Shown: positions 1-9,527, counted from the stretch's first letter. The stretch is 64,000 nucleotides of DNA from JADJMO01 sp016794445 (GCA_016794445.1 JAEUKC010000105.1:24552-88551), one strand, 5' to 3'. The notes: generated from the sequence alone by a model not told the origin. Program-made: numbers and translations.

Positions 1-847
1 TCGGGGCGCCCATGCTCTTCGGGCGCTCGTCGACCTCCACGACGAGATCGATCTCGTCGGCGGTGGGCGCCTGCTTGGTCGAAAGGTCGACCCGCAGGAA
101 CCAGCCCGTGTCGAGGAGCCGCTGCCGCGACTTCTCGAGCTTGGTCTCCGAGTACAGGTCGCCCGCGTGCACGAGGAGCTCGGCGCGGACGGCCGCCTCC
201 GTCACGGACTTCAGCCCGACGATCTCGATCGCGTGCAGGTGCACGAGCGGGCCGCGCACGACCGCGAGGGTGACGCCGACCGTGCGCCGCTCGAGGTCGA
301 GCTTGGTGCTCGGGTCGGCCATCACGAAGGCGAACCCGAGGTCGCGGTAGGTGCGCTCGACGCCGTCGATCGACTGGCGCAGGAGCTTCCGCGAGAACAC
401 GTCGCCGACCTTGACCCGCGGCACCCAGCCGAGCGCCGGCGCGTGCTGGCCCCCGAGGTCCTCGTAGACGTCGAGGGCGCTGAGCCGGAACTGCACGCCC
501 TCCTTCACGACGAAGGTCACCTCGACGAGGTCGCCCGCCGCGCGCACGGACGGCTCGACCTTCACCTGGAGGTAGCCCTGGTCCCAGTAGAGGAGCTCGA
601 TCCGCGAGGCGTCGTGCAGCAGCACGCTGTCCTCGACGAACCCGTGGGCGACGTCGAGGTCACGCACGAGCGCGGCGCCCGCGAGGTGCTCGTTGCCAGC
701 GAACCGGACGCGCACGCCCGTGTACGATTTCCCCTGCCACGCGACGGTGCGGGCGATGGTGACCTCGTTCGGCTCCCCCTCGGGTGCGCGCACACCGGGT
801 CGGGTGCAGCCCATGGCGAGGAGCACGGCGAGGAGAGCGATGCGCAC
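1..847 (-). CDS. POTRA-domain outer-membrane assembly-type lipoprotein (partial, C-terminus missing)
   Basis: Read from a GTG at 847 towards the left edge, which cuts the gene after about 282 residues. The N-terminus is a short hydrophobic stretch ending in a lipobox-like MGC at about residue 13, so a lipoprotein is likely. Repeated segments of 70-80 residues follow with the POTRA pattern (a hydrophobic strand, then 'YRDLGFAFV', later 'KSVTEAAVRAELL' and 'KSRQRLLDTGWF', the last being typical of BamA/TamA/ShlB POTRA repeats). By family such domains feed outer-membrane proteins to a C-terminal barrel; the barrel would lie beyond the edge, so BamA-like versus a barrel-less accessory protein cannot be decided. 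A lipidated N-terminus is unusual for BamA itself. The exact start is uncertain because no clear ribosome site is visible. Confidence 0.7.
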   Translation of the reverse strand, partial: MRIALLAVLLAMGCTRPGVRAPEGEPNEVTIARTVAWQGKSYTGVRVRFAGNEHLAGAALVRDLDVAHGFVEDSVLLHDASRIELLYWDQGYLQVKVEPSVRAAGDLVEVTFVVKEGVQFRLSALDVYEDLGGQHAPALGWVPRVKVGDVFSRKLLRQSIDGVERTYRDLGFAFVMADPSTKLDLERRTVGVTLAVVRGPLVHLHAIEIVGLKSVTEAAVRAELLVHAGDLYSETKLEKSRQRLLDTGWFLRVDLSTKQAPTADEIDLVVEVDERPKSMGAP

Positions 848-891
848 CCCCTTTCGTACCGCACTTCTCGTGGCGAGCCACGCACCGCACC

Positions 892-920
892 TCGACGGAA
901 CGCAAAAGGGGCAGTACAAC
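892..920 (+). promoter_or_regulatory. Possible sigma-70 promoter for tRNA-Lys
   Basis: TCGACG (892-897) and TACAAC (915-920) are separated by 17 nt. Each matches four of six consensus positions. The predicted start near 927 lies just before the mature tRNA 5' end at 934, which suits a short tRNA leader. This is inferred from sequence alone. Confidence 0.4.
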
Positions 921-933
921 CCCTCGGCTTCGA

Positions 934-1006
934 GGGCCCCTAGCTCAGTCGGTGGAGCAGCGGACTTTTAATCCGTTGGTCGTGGGTTCGAACCCCACGG
1001 GGCCTA
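934..1006 (+). tRNA. tRNA-Lys, anticodon TTT
   Basis: The 73-nt cloverleaf reads as acceptor GGGCCCC/GGGGCCT (one G-U pair), T8-A9, D stem GCTC/GAGC, anticodon stem GCGGA/TCCGT with loop CTTTTAA, a 5-nt variable region, T stem GTGGG/CCCAC with loop TTCGAAC, and discriminator A at 1006. Anticodon TTT gives lysine. CCA is not encoded; the following bases are CCCCGT, so CCA must be added after processing. The 3' acceptor strand can alternatively pair with these bases (ACGGGG-CCTA-CCCCGT, 997-1012), which may help end processing. Confidence 0.96.
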
Positions 1007-1095
1007 CCCCGTCCGTGAACCAGTCCGTGAACCAGAGCGGCTGGTGCAATCCGCCCGCGTGACAGCTGAGCCTGCACGATCGTACGTTCGCCCTC

Positions 1096-1452
1096 ATGAG
1101 CGATTTCAACATGAAGGATCTGTCGCCGGGCGCCCTCGTCTCGGCGGTCACCACCGGCGAAGGTTTCGGCAACCCGCGCCTCGTCGCGCTCGCGGCGATG
1201 GGCCTCGGCCTCCTGCTCGCGGCGGGCAACTTCGTCCTCATCTTCGTCCTCAACCGGTACTACCCGTACCTGCTCGGCATCGCGCCGATCCTGCTGATGG
1301 GCGGCCTGTTCATGGTCGCAACCGGCGAGCCCAAGTCGCGCGGCGAGGGCCAGACCGCGCCCATGTGGACCCGCGCCGGCCTCGCCGGCTCCATGGTGCT
1401 CGGGCTCGGCATCGGCGTCGCGCTCGTGTTCCTCGTGCACTGGGGTCCCTGA
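1096..1452 (+). CDS. Small three-helix membrane protein of unknown function
   Basis: This 118-residue protein has a polar N-terminus of about 27 residues, then three hydrophobic segments at about 28-50, 57-76 and 92-115, separated by short loops rich in Arg, Gly and Glu. I recognise no family motif. The ATG start is the first in frame after the tRNA, about 90 nt downstream. It faces the large kinase gene convergently with only 19 nt between stop codons, so both must be terminated in or beyond each other. The hydrophobic pattern and GC-rich codon use match the rest of the window, supporting a real gene. Confidence 0.7.
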   Translation: MSDFNMKDLSPGALVSAVTTGEGFGNPRLVALAAMGLGLLLAAGNFVLIFVLNRYYPYLLGIAPILLMGGLFMVATGEPKSRGEGQTAPMWTRAGLAGSMVLGLGIGVALVFLVHWGP

Positions 1453-1471
1453 GGATCTGCTTCCCCGGGCG

Positions 1472-4400
1472 TCAGGCTCGTTCGACGAGCCGCTCGACGC
1501 CGGGGGTGTAGAGCCGCGTCATCGCTTCGACGTTCCGCACGCCGAGTCGTCCGAGCGCGTCCTCGGCCTCCGTCACCAGTCGTCGTCCTTCGTCGCCGCC
1601 GAGCAGCTGTCCGCGGCGGCGACGGACCGCGGCGGCGCGAAGCAACATGTGGGTCGCGGCCAGCGCTTGGTCGGCGCGCACGAGCTCCGCGAGCGTCCCA
1701 GCCCGGTCGCCGCGCACGGCCGATACCCCGGCGCGGAGCACCGGTGCGAGAGCGAGCGTCCACGGGGTTCCTACCCGGCCGATGTCCCGCGCGTCGTTCG
1801 CGGCGCGCGCGACGAGATCGGTCGAGGCAGAGCCGTCGGTCGCAGCGGCGGCGGCGATCGCACACCGCGCGTGCTGATCGAGCTGGAGTACCCGGACGGT
1901 CTCGACGCGGAGCAGCAGCGAACGCCGCAGGGCCGAGGACGCCCGCCGCAGTCGCTCGAGTCCCCGTCGCGGCTCGCCGACGTAGAGGTCGAGATCGAGG
2001 AGAGCCAGCAGCACGTAGTAGTGCTGGATGTGGAACACCCCGCGGGGCAGCTCTTCCTCGAGTCGGCGGAGGTTCTCTGCAGCAGCGTCCGGCTGGTCCT
2101 CGGCGAGGTGGAGCATCGTGAGCGGGATCGCACGAAAGTTCGCCATCGCGTACTCGTCGCCACGGATCGCTGCGGTACGGAGGACCGGGGGCAGCCGGGT
2201 GGCGAGCTCGGCGATCTCTCCCCGGAGCACCAGGGTGCGGTAGAGCATCGTGCGCGTGGAGCTGAGCAACCAGTTCACGTCGATGCACCGGTCCCGGAAC
2301 CCCTCCTCGGCCGCGACGAAGGCCGTCTTCGCGTCGTCCCACTCGCCGTTCATGTAGCTCGCGTACCCGGCGGCCAGGTCCGTGAGCGCCTTCGCTTCGG
2401 GGGTGTCGACCCGCCGAGCAATCGCCTTCGCCGCGTCGAGCAGCGCGAAGGTGCGCGCCCTCGTGCGAGCGCCGCCCGCCGAGGTGAAGCAGACCTCGAG
2501 GGACAGCGCCCGCGCGATGCGGCGCGGATCGCCGGCGTCGAGGGACAACAGCAGGTTCTTGGTCTGGAAGAAGGCGCCGCGCACGTTGTCGGTCATGGCG
2601 AAGCCCGCAGCGGCGGCGCCGAGGCTGTCGATCCGCACGATCGCGACCCGGTCGAGGCGCTCGGGTGCTTCTCGGAAGCCGAGGCCCCGCAGGACCAGCT
2701 GGAGCCGCGTGACGATCACCCAGAAGAGGACGCTCAGCGGGGAGACGGGGAACCGCTCGCCGACGTCGGCCAGCACCGAGCGCAGGAGGGCATACCCGCG
2801 GTCGAAGTGGCCGCTCACCAGGAACTGTTCGGCCGCGCGTCGGCGCAGCTCGAGCGCCTCGAGCGCGGAGGCGTGGCCGGCCATGCGGAGCCTCACCTCC
2901 GCCGCCTCGGCGTCGCGCCCGTCGTTCGTCAGCGCCTCGGCCAGCGCGAGCCGGAGCTCCTGCTCCGTCTCCGTGGTGAGCGCCGGATGACGTAGAGCGC
3001 GCTCGAACAGCGCCGCGGCCCGGTCGAACGCCAGGGTCTCGGCCGCCTTCGCCGCCGCGACGGCCGCCGCCGCAGCAGCGTTGGTCGGCTCACCGCCCTC
3101 GTCGAAGTGGACCACGAGGGCCTCGTGATCGTTGCTGCTGGTCTCCACGAGCGCCTCGGCGAGCGCGCGGTGGGTCTCCGCGCGCGAGCGATCGTCGAGC
3201 CGCGCGACCACCGTCTCGCGCACGCGGTCGTGGTAGGTGACCAGGCGGTACTCGTCGCGGACCTGCGACGAGCGCACGAGCCTCGCGGCGCGCAGCTGGG
3301 CGAGCGCGGTCGCTTCGCGCTCGCCGGTGAGCTCGGCGGCGATCCCGGCCACCGTGCGCGAGAGCGGCGTCGCGGCGATCGCGACGACCTCGAGGAGGCG
3401 GCGCGCATCGTCGGAGAGCGCACGGACCTGCTCGTCCAGGACCTCTTCGAGGCGCGGAGAGGCGGCGGAACCCGCGAGCCCTCGCCGCGTGTCGGCCTGC
3501 TGCGCGAGGACGTCGACGAAGAACGGACTGCCGCGCGACTCCGCGGCGATGGCCACGGCCTGCGCCTCGCGCTCGGGTGTGTCGCCGAGGAGCGCCCGGG
3601 CGAGCTCGCGCGCGTCGGAGGGATCGAGCGTCCCGACCTCGATCTCCCTGGTCTCGATCGCCCCCTTCTCCTCCGCGCGGCGGAGGGCGGCCACGAAGAC
3701 CGAGCCCGCGTCCTCGCTCCGGTAGCTCGCCACGAGGAGGAGCGGCGGCGGATCCGGGGGCCGCAGGAGCTCCTCGACGAGCCCGGCGCTGTCGGCATCG
3801 GCCCACTGGAGGTCGTCGATGAACAGGACGAGCGGCCGCCGCATGGCGATCCTCGTGAGCAGCTCCCGGAGCGCCGAGGCGGCGCGGCGCCGGAGTTCCT
3901 GGGGGTCGGCGACGTCACGGCGGCGCGAGAGGACCGCGGCCACGGCGTCGATCCCCTTGAGCACCGGGAACAGGCGGGTCAGCGCCCGGATCTCGAGGGG
4001 GAGCACGACGTCCACCTCGGCCGGAGGGAGGCGCTGCAGGTGCACGCTCAGGGCGTCCACGATGCCATCGAGCGCCTTGTAGGGCACCGACTCCCGCTCG
4101 TAGCACCGGGCCGCGAGCACCACGGTGTCGGGCTGCGGGTCGGCGAGCCCGTCGAGGAAACGCTGCACGAGCAGGCTCTTGCCCATGCCCGAGCGACCGC
4201 GCACGTGGACCACCGAGCAGCCTCCAGCGAGGGCCGTCTCGAACGATCGCGAGAGTTCGGCGAGGTGAGGCGCCCGACCGACGAACGCGGAGTGCGACGG
4301 TCGAGCGGGCGAGGTTGGTGACGGCGCCGCGCTCAGCAGGCGTCGCAGCTCGGCGGACGACGGCCTCCGGGAGGGGCTCCGCTCGAGCAGGCGCGTGCAC

Positions 4401-5161
4401 AGCGCATCGAGGTCGGGAGGCACGGCGGCGGTCCGCTCTCGCGGGGAGCGCGCGGGATCTCGCTGCTTCTCGAGCAGGATGCGCATCGGAGGGCCGACGA
4501 AGGGCAGCGTCCCGGTCAGCGCCTCGTAGAGGATGACCCCGAGCGAGTACCAGTCGCTCGCCTCGGTGAGACCGCTCCCCGCCCCTTGCTCGGGGGACAT
4601 GTACTCCGGCGTGCCGACGAGGCCAGGGTCGAAGACCTCACCCCCCTCGAGGCCGAGGCGCGACACGAGGCCGAAGTCCAGGACCACGACGCGCCCCTCC
4701 TCCGTGACGAGGACGTTCGAAGGCTTGAGGTCGCGGTGCAGCTTGCCGGAGGCGTGCAGCGCCGAGACGCCGTCGACGAGCTGGACCAGCGCCGATCGGA
4801 GGCGAGCCTCGTCGCACGCGAGACCCCCCTCGGACCTCGCCCCCGCCGTGACGTGACCGAGGAAGTCTTTGCCCTGGACCAGCTCCATCGTGAAGAACAG
4901 GCGGTCGAGGTCGGCTTCGAGCTCGTACAGCGTGACCAGGTTGGGGTGGACGACGTCGGCCAGCGCTCGGAACTCGTTCTTGAACCGGTAGAGGTCTCTC
5001 GGCCCGAGGCGCCGCATCGTCTTGAGGGCGACCTGCGCGCCACGCGCGCGATCGAAGGCCTCGTAGACGACCCCCATGCCTCCTCGACCGAGCGGGCGGC
5101 GAATCTCGTAGCGACCGGCGAGGCAATCGCCGAGTGCGAACTCCAAGACCTCGTCGACCAT
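1472..5161 (-). CDS. Ser/Thr protein kinase with AAA-type ATPase and long helical-repeat region
   Basis: This is a 1229-residue cytoplasmic signalling protein. Residues about 15-275 form a complete Hanks-type kinase: glycine loop GRGGMGVVY, VALK lysine, HRDLKPSN catalytic loop, DFG, and a GTPEYMSPEQ activation end. From about residue 290 comes an ATPase domain opening with FVGR and Walker A GRSGMGKS, then Walker B LVLFIDDLQWAD, as in STAND/AAA_16 ATPases. The remaining 650 or so residues are Ala/Leu/Arg-rich helical repeats resembling TPR scaffolds. The architecture is common in myxobacteria and is thought to couple ATPase switching to kinase output. The ATG is preceded by a strong GGGAGG site. 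No membrane segment is seen. Substrates are unknown and no obvious partner gene lies beside it. Confidence 0.93.
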   Translation of the reverse strand: MVDEVLEFALGDCLAGRYEIRRPLGRGGMGVVYEAFDRARGAQVALKTMRRLGPRDLYRFKNEFRALADVVHPNLVTLYELEADLDRLFFTMELVQGKDFLGHVTAGARSEGGLACDEARLRSALVQLVDGVSALHASGKLHRDLKPSNVLVTEEGRVVVLDFGLVSRLGLEGGEVFDPGLVGTPEYMSPEQGAGSGLTEASDWYSLGVILYEALTGTLPFVGPPMRILLEKQRDPARSPRERTAAVPPDLDALCTRLLERSPSRRPSSAELRRLLSAAPSPTSPARPSHSAFVGRAPHLAELSRSFETALAGGCSVVHVRGRSGMGKSLLVQRFLDGLADPQPDTVVLAARCYERESVPYKALDGIVDALSVHLQRLPPAEVDVVLPLEIRALTRLFPVLKGIDAVAAVLSRRRDVADPQELRRRAASALRELLTRIAMRRPLVLFIDDLQWADADSAGLVEELLRPPDPPPLLLVASYRSEDAGSVFVAALRRAEEKGAIETREIEVGTLDPSDARELARALLGDTPEREAQAVAIAAESRGSPFFVDVLAQQADTRRGLAGSAASPRLEEVLDEQVRALSDDARRLLEVVAIAATPLSRTVAGIAAELTGEREATALAQLRAARLVRSSQVRDEYRLVTYHDRVRETVVARLDDRSRAETHRALAEALVETSSNDHEALVVHFDEGGEPTNAAAAAAVAAAKAAETLAFDRAAALFERALRHPALTTETEQELRLALAEALTNDGRDAEAAEVRLRMAGHASALEALELRRRAAEQFLVSGHFDRGYALLRSVLADVGERFPVSPLSVLFWVIVTRLQLVLRGLGFREAPERLDRVAIVRIDSLGAAAAGFAMTDNVRGAFFQTKNLLLSLDAGDPRRIARALSLEVCFTSAGGARTRARTFALLDAAKAIARRVDTPEAKALTDLAAGYASYMNGEWDDAKTAFVAAEEGFRDRCIDVNWLLSSTRTMLYRTLVLRGEIAELATRLPPVLRTAAIRGDEYAMANFRAIPLTMLHLAEDQPDAAAENLRRLEEELPRGVFHIQHYYVLLALLDLDLYVGEPRRGLERLRRASSALRRSLLLRVETVRVLQLDQHARCAIAAAAATDGSASTDLVARAANDARDIGRVGTPWTLALAPVLRAGVSAVRGDRAGTLAELVRADQALAATHMLLRAAAVRRRRGQLLGGDEGRRLVTEAEDALGRLGVRNVEAMTRLYTPGVERLVERA

Positions 5162-5241
5162 CGCACCTCCCGACCCCTCTGACGGAGCCGAGAGCCAGGA
5201 TACTCGGCGCGACCCGGCGGCGTGAGTGATAGGTCAGCACC

Positions 5242-5916
5242 TCAGCAAGGAGCCAGCGCGGCGCGCAACACCTCGTCGAACATCGCCGGGGTGAGGCGCC
5301 CGGTCTGGGTGTTCTGCTGGCTCACGTGGTAGCTCCCGTGCAGCCAGTAGGGCCCGCACGGCACGGCCACGCCGTGGCCGAACTTCGGTCGCGGCGTCGG
5401 CAGCGCCACGCCCCGCCGCGCGAGGTGGTCGAGCACCGCGGAGAACGCGAGGGCGCCGAGCGCGAGGAATCGCCGTCGCCGGGGCAGCAGCGCGAGCTCG
5501 CGGTCGAAGAAGTCGCTGCACGTGTCGATCTCGTCCGCGAGCGGCGCGTTGTCCGGCGGCGCGCAGCGCACGGGACAGAGGACGTAGGCCCCGCGTAGCG
5601 CGAGCCCGTCGCCGCACCCTGAGCTCTCGGCCTGGTTCGCGAGGCCCGCGCGGTGGAGCGCGGCGTAGAGGAAATCCCCCGAGCGATCGCCCGTGAACAC
5701 GCGGCCCGTGCGGTTCGCGCCGTGCGCGCCAGGGGCGAGGCCGACGAGGATCAGTGGGGCGCGACGGTCTCCGAAGCCGGCGACCGGGCGGCCCCAGTAG
5801 GCCTCGTCGCGGTAGGCGCGCCGCTTCTCGATCGCCACGGACTCGCGGTGCTCGACGAGCCGCGGGCACCTCCGGCACGCGTGGATCTCGTCGCGCAACA
5901 CGGCGAGGCGGGTCAC
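5242..5916 (-). CDS. Type-5 (UdgB-like) uracil-DNA glycosylase
   Basis: At 224 residues it matches the usual size of family-5 uracil-DNA glycosylases, which excise uracil and other deaminated bases at the start of base-excision repair. Visible motifs are GLAPGAHGANRTGRVFTGD (motif 1, family-5 type) and HGSYHVSQQNTQTGRLT near the end (motif 2). Four cysteines suited to a 4Fe-4S cluster are present in ACRRC near the N-terminus and LCPVRC in the middle. The GTG at 5916 is chosen because it overlaps the stop of the sulfatase-like gene by four bases (GTGA), and the protein then begins directly with the first cluster region; a longer reading from further upstream would run through the neighbouring gene. 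Translational coupling to that gene is likely, although no functional link is obvious. Confidence 0.9.
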   Translation of the reverse strand: MTRLAVLRDEIHACRRCPRLVEHRESVAIEKRRAYRDEAYWGRPVAGFGDRRAPLILVGLAPGAHGANRTGRVFTGDRSGDFLYAALHRAGLANQAESSGCGDGLALRGAYVLCPVRCAPPDNAPLADEIDTCSDFFDRELALLPRRRRFLALGALAFSAVLDHLARRGVALPTPRPKFGHGVAVPCGPYWLHGSYHVSQQNTQTGRLTPAMFDEVLRAALAPC

Positions 5917-8900
5917 GGGTCCTCGAGCCCCCGATCGGCCTTGGGCGGCGGCAGATCCGCGACCCGCGGGATCAGCGCGACGCCCCGCACCTTCGCCGTG
6001 GAGAGCCACTGGATCGTGAGGGGCCCGATGGGGCGGGCCGGCAGCTCCGCGACCGGACCGGCGGCCGTCGTCTGCACCGGCACCTTCACGCCGTCGATCG
6101 TGAGCTCGACCGCGGTGCCGGGGGGCACGCCGAGGACCAGCACGCGCCACGCCCCGGCCTTGCCGATCGTGGCGACGAGCTTGCCCTGCACGACCGGCTC
6201 GGGGGCGCGCACCATCCACGGCACCGCGCGCCCCGTGAGCAGCGTGAGCAGCGTGTCTCCGCCGCCCGGTGGCAGCTCCGGCACCCCGAGGAAGCGGACC
6301 ACGTGGGGGAGCGCGGCGTCCCCTGCCCCGAGCTTCGCGAGCGCCTGCGCGAGCGGCATGCGCGCGTCGAGGTGTCGCTCTCCGGCGAGGCGCTGCAAGA
6401 GGGCCGGCGCCGCGCCGGTGTCGGCGAGCGCACCGAGGGCCTCGGCGGCCGCCGCGCGGAGTCGAACGTCGTCGAGGGCGGCGACCAGCACCGGCGTCGC
6501 CTTGCGGCCGAGCAGCGGCTGCCCCCGCCCGAGCCTCGCGAGGCCACGGATCGACGCGCGGGCGAGCACGCCGTCTCCCCGCACCTCGACCAGCAGCGCG
6601 AGCAGCCGATCGAACGCGACCGGCATCGCGGCGACGGGCACGACGGCCGCCTCCGAGGCCGCGAGGGCCGCGAACCGGGAGAGCGCGTCGTCCTCGGCGA
6701 TGAGCGCCGGCAGTCGGGCGGCCTCGGCCGATTTCGGGTCGGTGCGCACCGCGGCGACGGTGAGCCAGCCGCGCACGAGGGCGTCCTTCTCGAGGCCGAG
6801 CGCGCGCACCACGTGCGGCGAGGTCTCGGTCCGCGCGAGGCGCGCGAGGGCCTCGGCGGCGCGCCGACGGAAGGCCACGTCGACGTCGTCGAGCAGCGGC
6901 GCGACCTCGATCGCGGCGTCGGCGTCGCCGGAGAACGCGCGGCGCAACGGCTCGGGCCAGCCGACCCCTCCGAGCCCCTCGAGCGCCGCGCTCGCCGCGA
7001 GCAGCGCCGACGTCTGCTTGCGGAGCGCGGCGACACGCGCGGGGTCGGTGATCGGCTGCAGCTGGAGAGGATCGCGATCGAGGTCGTAGAGGGCACAGGT
7101 GGAGAGCACGCGGTTGCAGAGGAGGCGCTGCGCGCCCCGCGCGAACATGGTCTGGTCCTCGACCTCGGCGAACGCGAGCCCCTCGCCGAGGGTGGGCTCG
7201 GCGACCGCCAGCAGGTGCCCGAGGTCGCGCCCGCGCACGCGGGGCGGGCGCGGGATCCCGTAGGCCGAGAGCGCCGTCGGGAGCAGATCCACGAGCTGCA
7301 CCGGCTCGCGGACCCGCCTACCCTTGGCGACGAGCCCGGGCGCAGACACGATCAGCGGCACGCGCACCTGCTCCTCGTAGACCGTGGTGCCGTGGTAGCG
7401 CGCGCCGTGCTCCCCGAAGGCCTCCCCGTGGTCGGCCGAGACGATCACCATCGCCGTGGGGCGCGCGGCGCGGAACGCCGCCACCATGCGCCCGATGCCG
7501 GCGTCGGCCTCGGCGACCTCGCTGTCGTAGCGGTCGACGTCGCCCTCGCCGAACGGGTGGTCGGGGTGGGTGACGTAGGGCTCGTGCGGCTCGAACAGGT
7601 GCACCCACACGAAGAGCGGCTTGTCCTTCGGGGCGCTGGCGAGGTAGCCGGCGAGCTGCGAGGCGCGCAGCGGGGGCGTCGCGAACTCGACCTTGGCGTA
7701 CTCGAAGTCGAGCCCCCGCTTCGCGAGGTCGCCGAATCGCTCCGCGTCGACGTGGTAAATGGCCGGCGGGTAGAAGGCCGCCGTGCGGAACCCGTAGGCG
7801 CGGAACAGCCCGGCCCACGTCTCGTCCGGTCGGCGCGCGCTCCCCGTCGCCCCCGCGAGCGACAGCACCGGGCGCAGGTATTTGCCGGTCATGAGCGAGG
7901 AGATCGCGTACGACGTGTGGGGCGTCGGCGTGTACGCGCGCTCGAACAGCACGCCCTCGCGGGCCAGCGCGTCCAGGGTCGGCGTGGTCTTGCGGGGATA
8001 GCCGTAGCAGCCGAGGTGATCGGCGCGCAGCGCATCGACGGTGACGAGCAGCAGATCGCGGCCTCCGGCGTGCAGGGCGCGGGTGCTCGCGGCGACCGCG
8101 AGGGGATCGGGGGCGCCCTCGTCGTCGATGGGCCGTGGCGGCCATCGCTTGACGGCGAGCGCCGCCACGCGGCCCAGCATCAGGCTCCGTTCGTCGACCA
8201 CGCGGCGCGCGTTGTCGAAGCGCGCGAGCTCCTCGCCCGCCTTCGGGGCGTAGCGGAGCGCGACCGTCATCCACGCGAGCGCCGCGGCCGCGAGGAGCTC
8301 GAGCGCGGTGAGTGCGCGGCGACCGAGGCCGAGCCACGCGCCGATCACCCCGTCGACCGCGATCAGGAGGCCGCCGAGCGCGACGAGCACGAGCGTGAGG
8401 TGGAAGACCGGGTAGAGTCGGGGCAGCACGCGGGCATCGACGACCAGCGCGGCGCCGACGACGACCACCCCGAGGGCGAGGCCGAGCCACGGTCGGGGCG
8501 CGAGCGACCGCCGCACCTCCCGCGCGGCGAACCAGGTGAGGAGCCCGGCGACGAACACGAGGCAGAGCACGAACGGCAGTCGCACCTCGAGGGCCCGGGC
8601 CTTGCGACCGGTCGAGAGCGCGAGCCCGAGCCACACCGCGCCCGTGGTGGAGAGCAGGGTCCAGGCGACGCGGCCGCTGCGCCGCTCGAGGAGCGACAGG
8701 AACGCCGAGAACGCCGACAGCACCAGCAGGCCGGGCAACAGCACCGCGAACGCGAGGGTGGGCGCGCCGACCGCCACGACCGCGGCGTCCCACTCCCCGG
8801 CGATCTCGGCGCCCGCGGCGCGCAGGGTGCGCAGCCCCTCGAGCCGGAGGAGCTGCTGCAGGATCAGCGCGGCGAGCGCGAATCGCAGGACGGCGCGATG

Positions 8901-8963
8901 CGCCCCCTCCGGCACGGGCGGCGAGGGCATGGGCGGTGGGCGAAAGCTCCTGCGCTCTTGCAT
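5913..8963 (-). CDS. Membrane-anchored sulfatase-fold hydrolase/transferase with C-terminal HEAT-like repeats
   Basis: This 1016-residue protein has about seven hydrophobic segments in residues 25-240, an alkaline-phosphatase-superfamily domain at about 303-610, and Ala/Leu/Arg-rich HEAT-like repeats from about 640 to 900. Metal-binding signatures are clear: LLLVTVDALRADHLG near 304-317 and SADHGEAFGEHG later. At the place where sulfatases carry a Cys or Ser that becomes formylglycine, spacing back from the conserved TGK puts Thr350 (PTPHTSYA). A Thr nucleophile is typical of phosphoglycerol or phosphoethanolamine transferases rather than true sulfatases. The catalytic domain would face the periplasm. 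ATG start with a GAGG site upstream. The substrate is unknown; transfer of a head group to a lipid or glycan is one possibility. Confidence 0.85.
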   Translation of the reverse strand: MQERRSFRPPPMPSPPVPEGAHRAVLRFALAALILQQLLRLEGLRTLRAAGAEIAGEWDAAVVAVGAPTLAFAVLLPGLLVLSAFSAFLSLLERRSGRVAWTLLSTTGAVWLGLALSTGRKARALEVRLPFVLCLVFVAGLLTWFAAREVRRSLAPRPWLGLALGVVVVGAALVVDARVLPRLYPVFHLTLVLVALGGLLIAVDGVIGAWLGLGRRALTALELLAAAALAWMTVALRYAPKAGEELARFDNARRVVDERSLMLGRVAALAVKRWPPRPIDDEGAPDPLAVAASTRALHAGGRDLLLVTVDALRADHLGCYGYPRKTTPTLDALAREGVLFERAYTPTPHTSYAISSLMTGKYLRPVLSLAGATGSARRPDETWAGLFRAYGFRTAAFYPPAIYHVDAERFGDLAKRGLDFEYAKVEFATPPLRASQLAGYLASAPKDKPLFVWVHLFEPHEPYVTHPDHPFGEGDVDRYDSEVAEADAGIGRMVAAFRAARPTAMVIVSADHGEAFGEHGARYHGTTVYEEQVRVPLIVSAPGLVAKGRRVREPVQLVDLLPTALSAYGIPRPPRVRGRDLGHLLAVAEPTLGEGLAFAEVEDQTMFARGAQRLLCNRVLSTCALYDLDRDPLQLQPITDPARVAALRKQTSALLAASAALEGLGGVGWPEPLRRAFSGDADAAIEVAPLLDDVDVAFRRRAAEALARLARTETSPHVVRALGLEKDALVRGWLTVAAVRTDPKSAEAARLPALIAEDDALSRFAALAASEAAVVPVAAMPVAFDRLLALLVEVRGDGVLARASIRGLARLGRGQPLLGRKATPVLVAALDDVRLRAAAAEALGALADTGAAPALLQRLAGERHLDARMPLAQALAKLGAGDAALPHVVRFLGVPELPPGGGDTLLTLLTGRAVPWMVRAPEPVVQGKLVATIGKAGAWRVLVLGVPPGTAVELTIDGVKVPVQTTAAGPVAELPARPIGPLTIQWLSTAKVRGVALIPRVADLPPPKADRGLEDP

Positions 8964-9032
8964 CAGCCTCGCCCCCGGACAGAGCGCGAACGGTCGAGCA
9001 GCGCGGGCACCGCGAACGCAGCCTCCGGCCGT

Positions 9033-9527
9033 TCAGACGAACTCGAGCGACAGGATCTCGTAGACGCGCACGCCCGCCGGCATGCGGACGGTGATCTCGT
9101 CGCCCACCTCGCGCCCGAGCAGGGCCTTGCCGAGAGGTGCCGTCACCGCGATCGTGCCCTTGGCGAGGTCGGCCTCGTCGGCGCCGACGAGCTTGTACAC
9201 GACGTCTTCTTCGAGCTGCTTGCCCTTGTCGTCGCTGATCGCGAGGTGGATCGTGGCGCCGAACGCCACCTTGGACTGCCCCGCGAGCGCCTTCGGGTCG
9301 ATGACCTCGGCGCGCGACAGCTTGTCTTCGAGCTCCTTGATGCGGCCCTCGATGAAGCCCTGCTTCTCCTTGGCCGCGTGGTACTCGGCGTTCTCGGAGA
9401 GGTCGCCGTGGTCACGCGCCGTGGCGATGTCCTGGATGGTCTTCGGCCGATCGACGTGGCGGAGGCGCTTGAGCTCCTCCTGGAGCCGCTGCTGCCCCTC
9501 GGGGGTCATGGGGACCTTGATGGTCAT
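9033..9527 (-). CDS. greA: Transcription elongation factor GreA
   Basis: The 164-residue product has the full GreA layout: an N-terminal antiparallel coiled coil (about residues 5-75) with the acidic tip motif ATARDHGDLSENAEYHAAKE, and a C-terminal FKBP-like domain ending in YEILSLEF. GreA enters the RNA polymerase secondary channel and stimulates cleavage of backtracked transcripts. The ATG at 9527 (MTIKVPMTPEG) is preferred over an upstream start 12 codons earlier because it gives the family's normal N-terminus and has a CGAGG site just upstream. It lies alone between the sulfatase-like gene and the GAF gene, all on the same strand. Confidence 0.97.
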   Translation of the reverse strand: MTIKVPMTPEGQQRLQEELKRLRHVDRPKTIQDIATARDHGDLSENAEYHAAKEKQGFIEGRIKELEDKLSRAEVIDPKALAGQSKVAFGATIHLAISDDKGKQLEEDVVYKLVGADEADLAKGTIAVTAPLGKALLGREVGDEITVRMPAGVRVYEILSLEFV

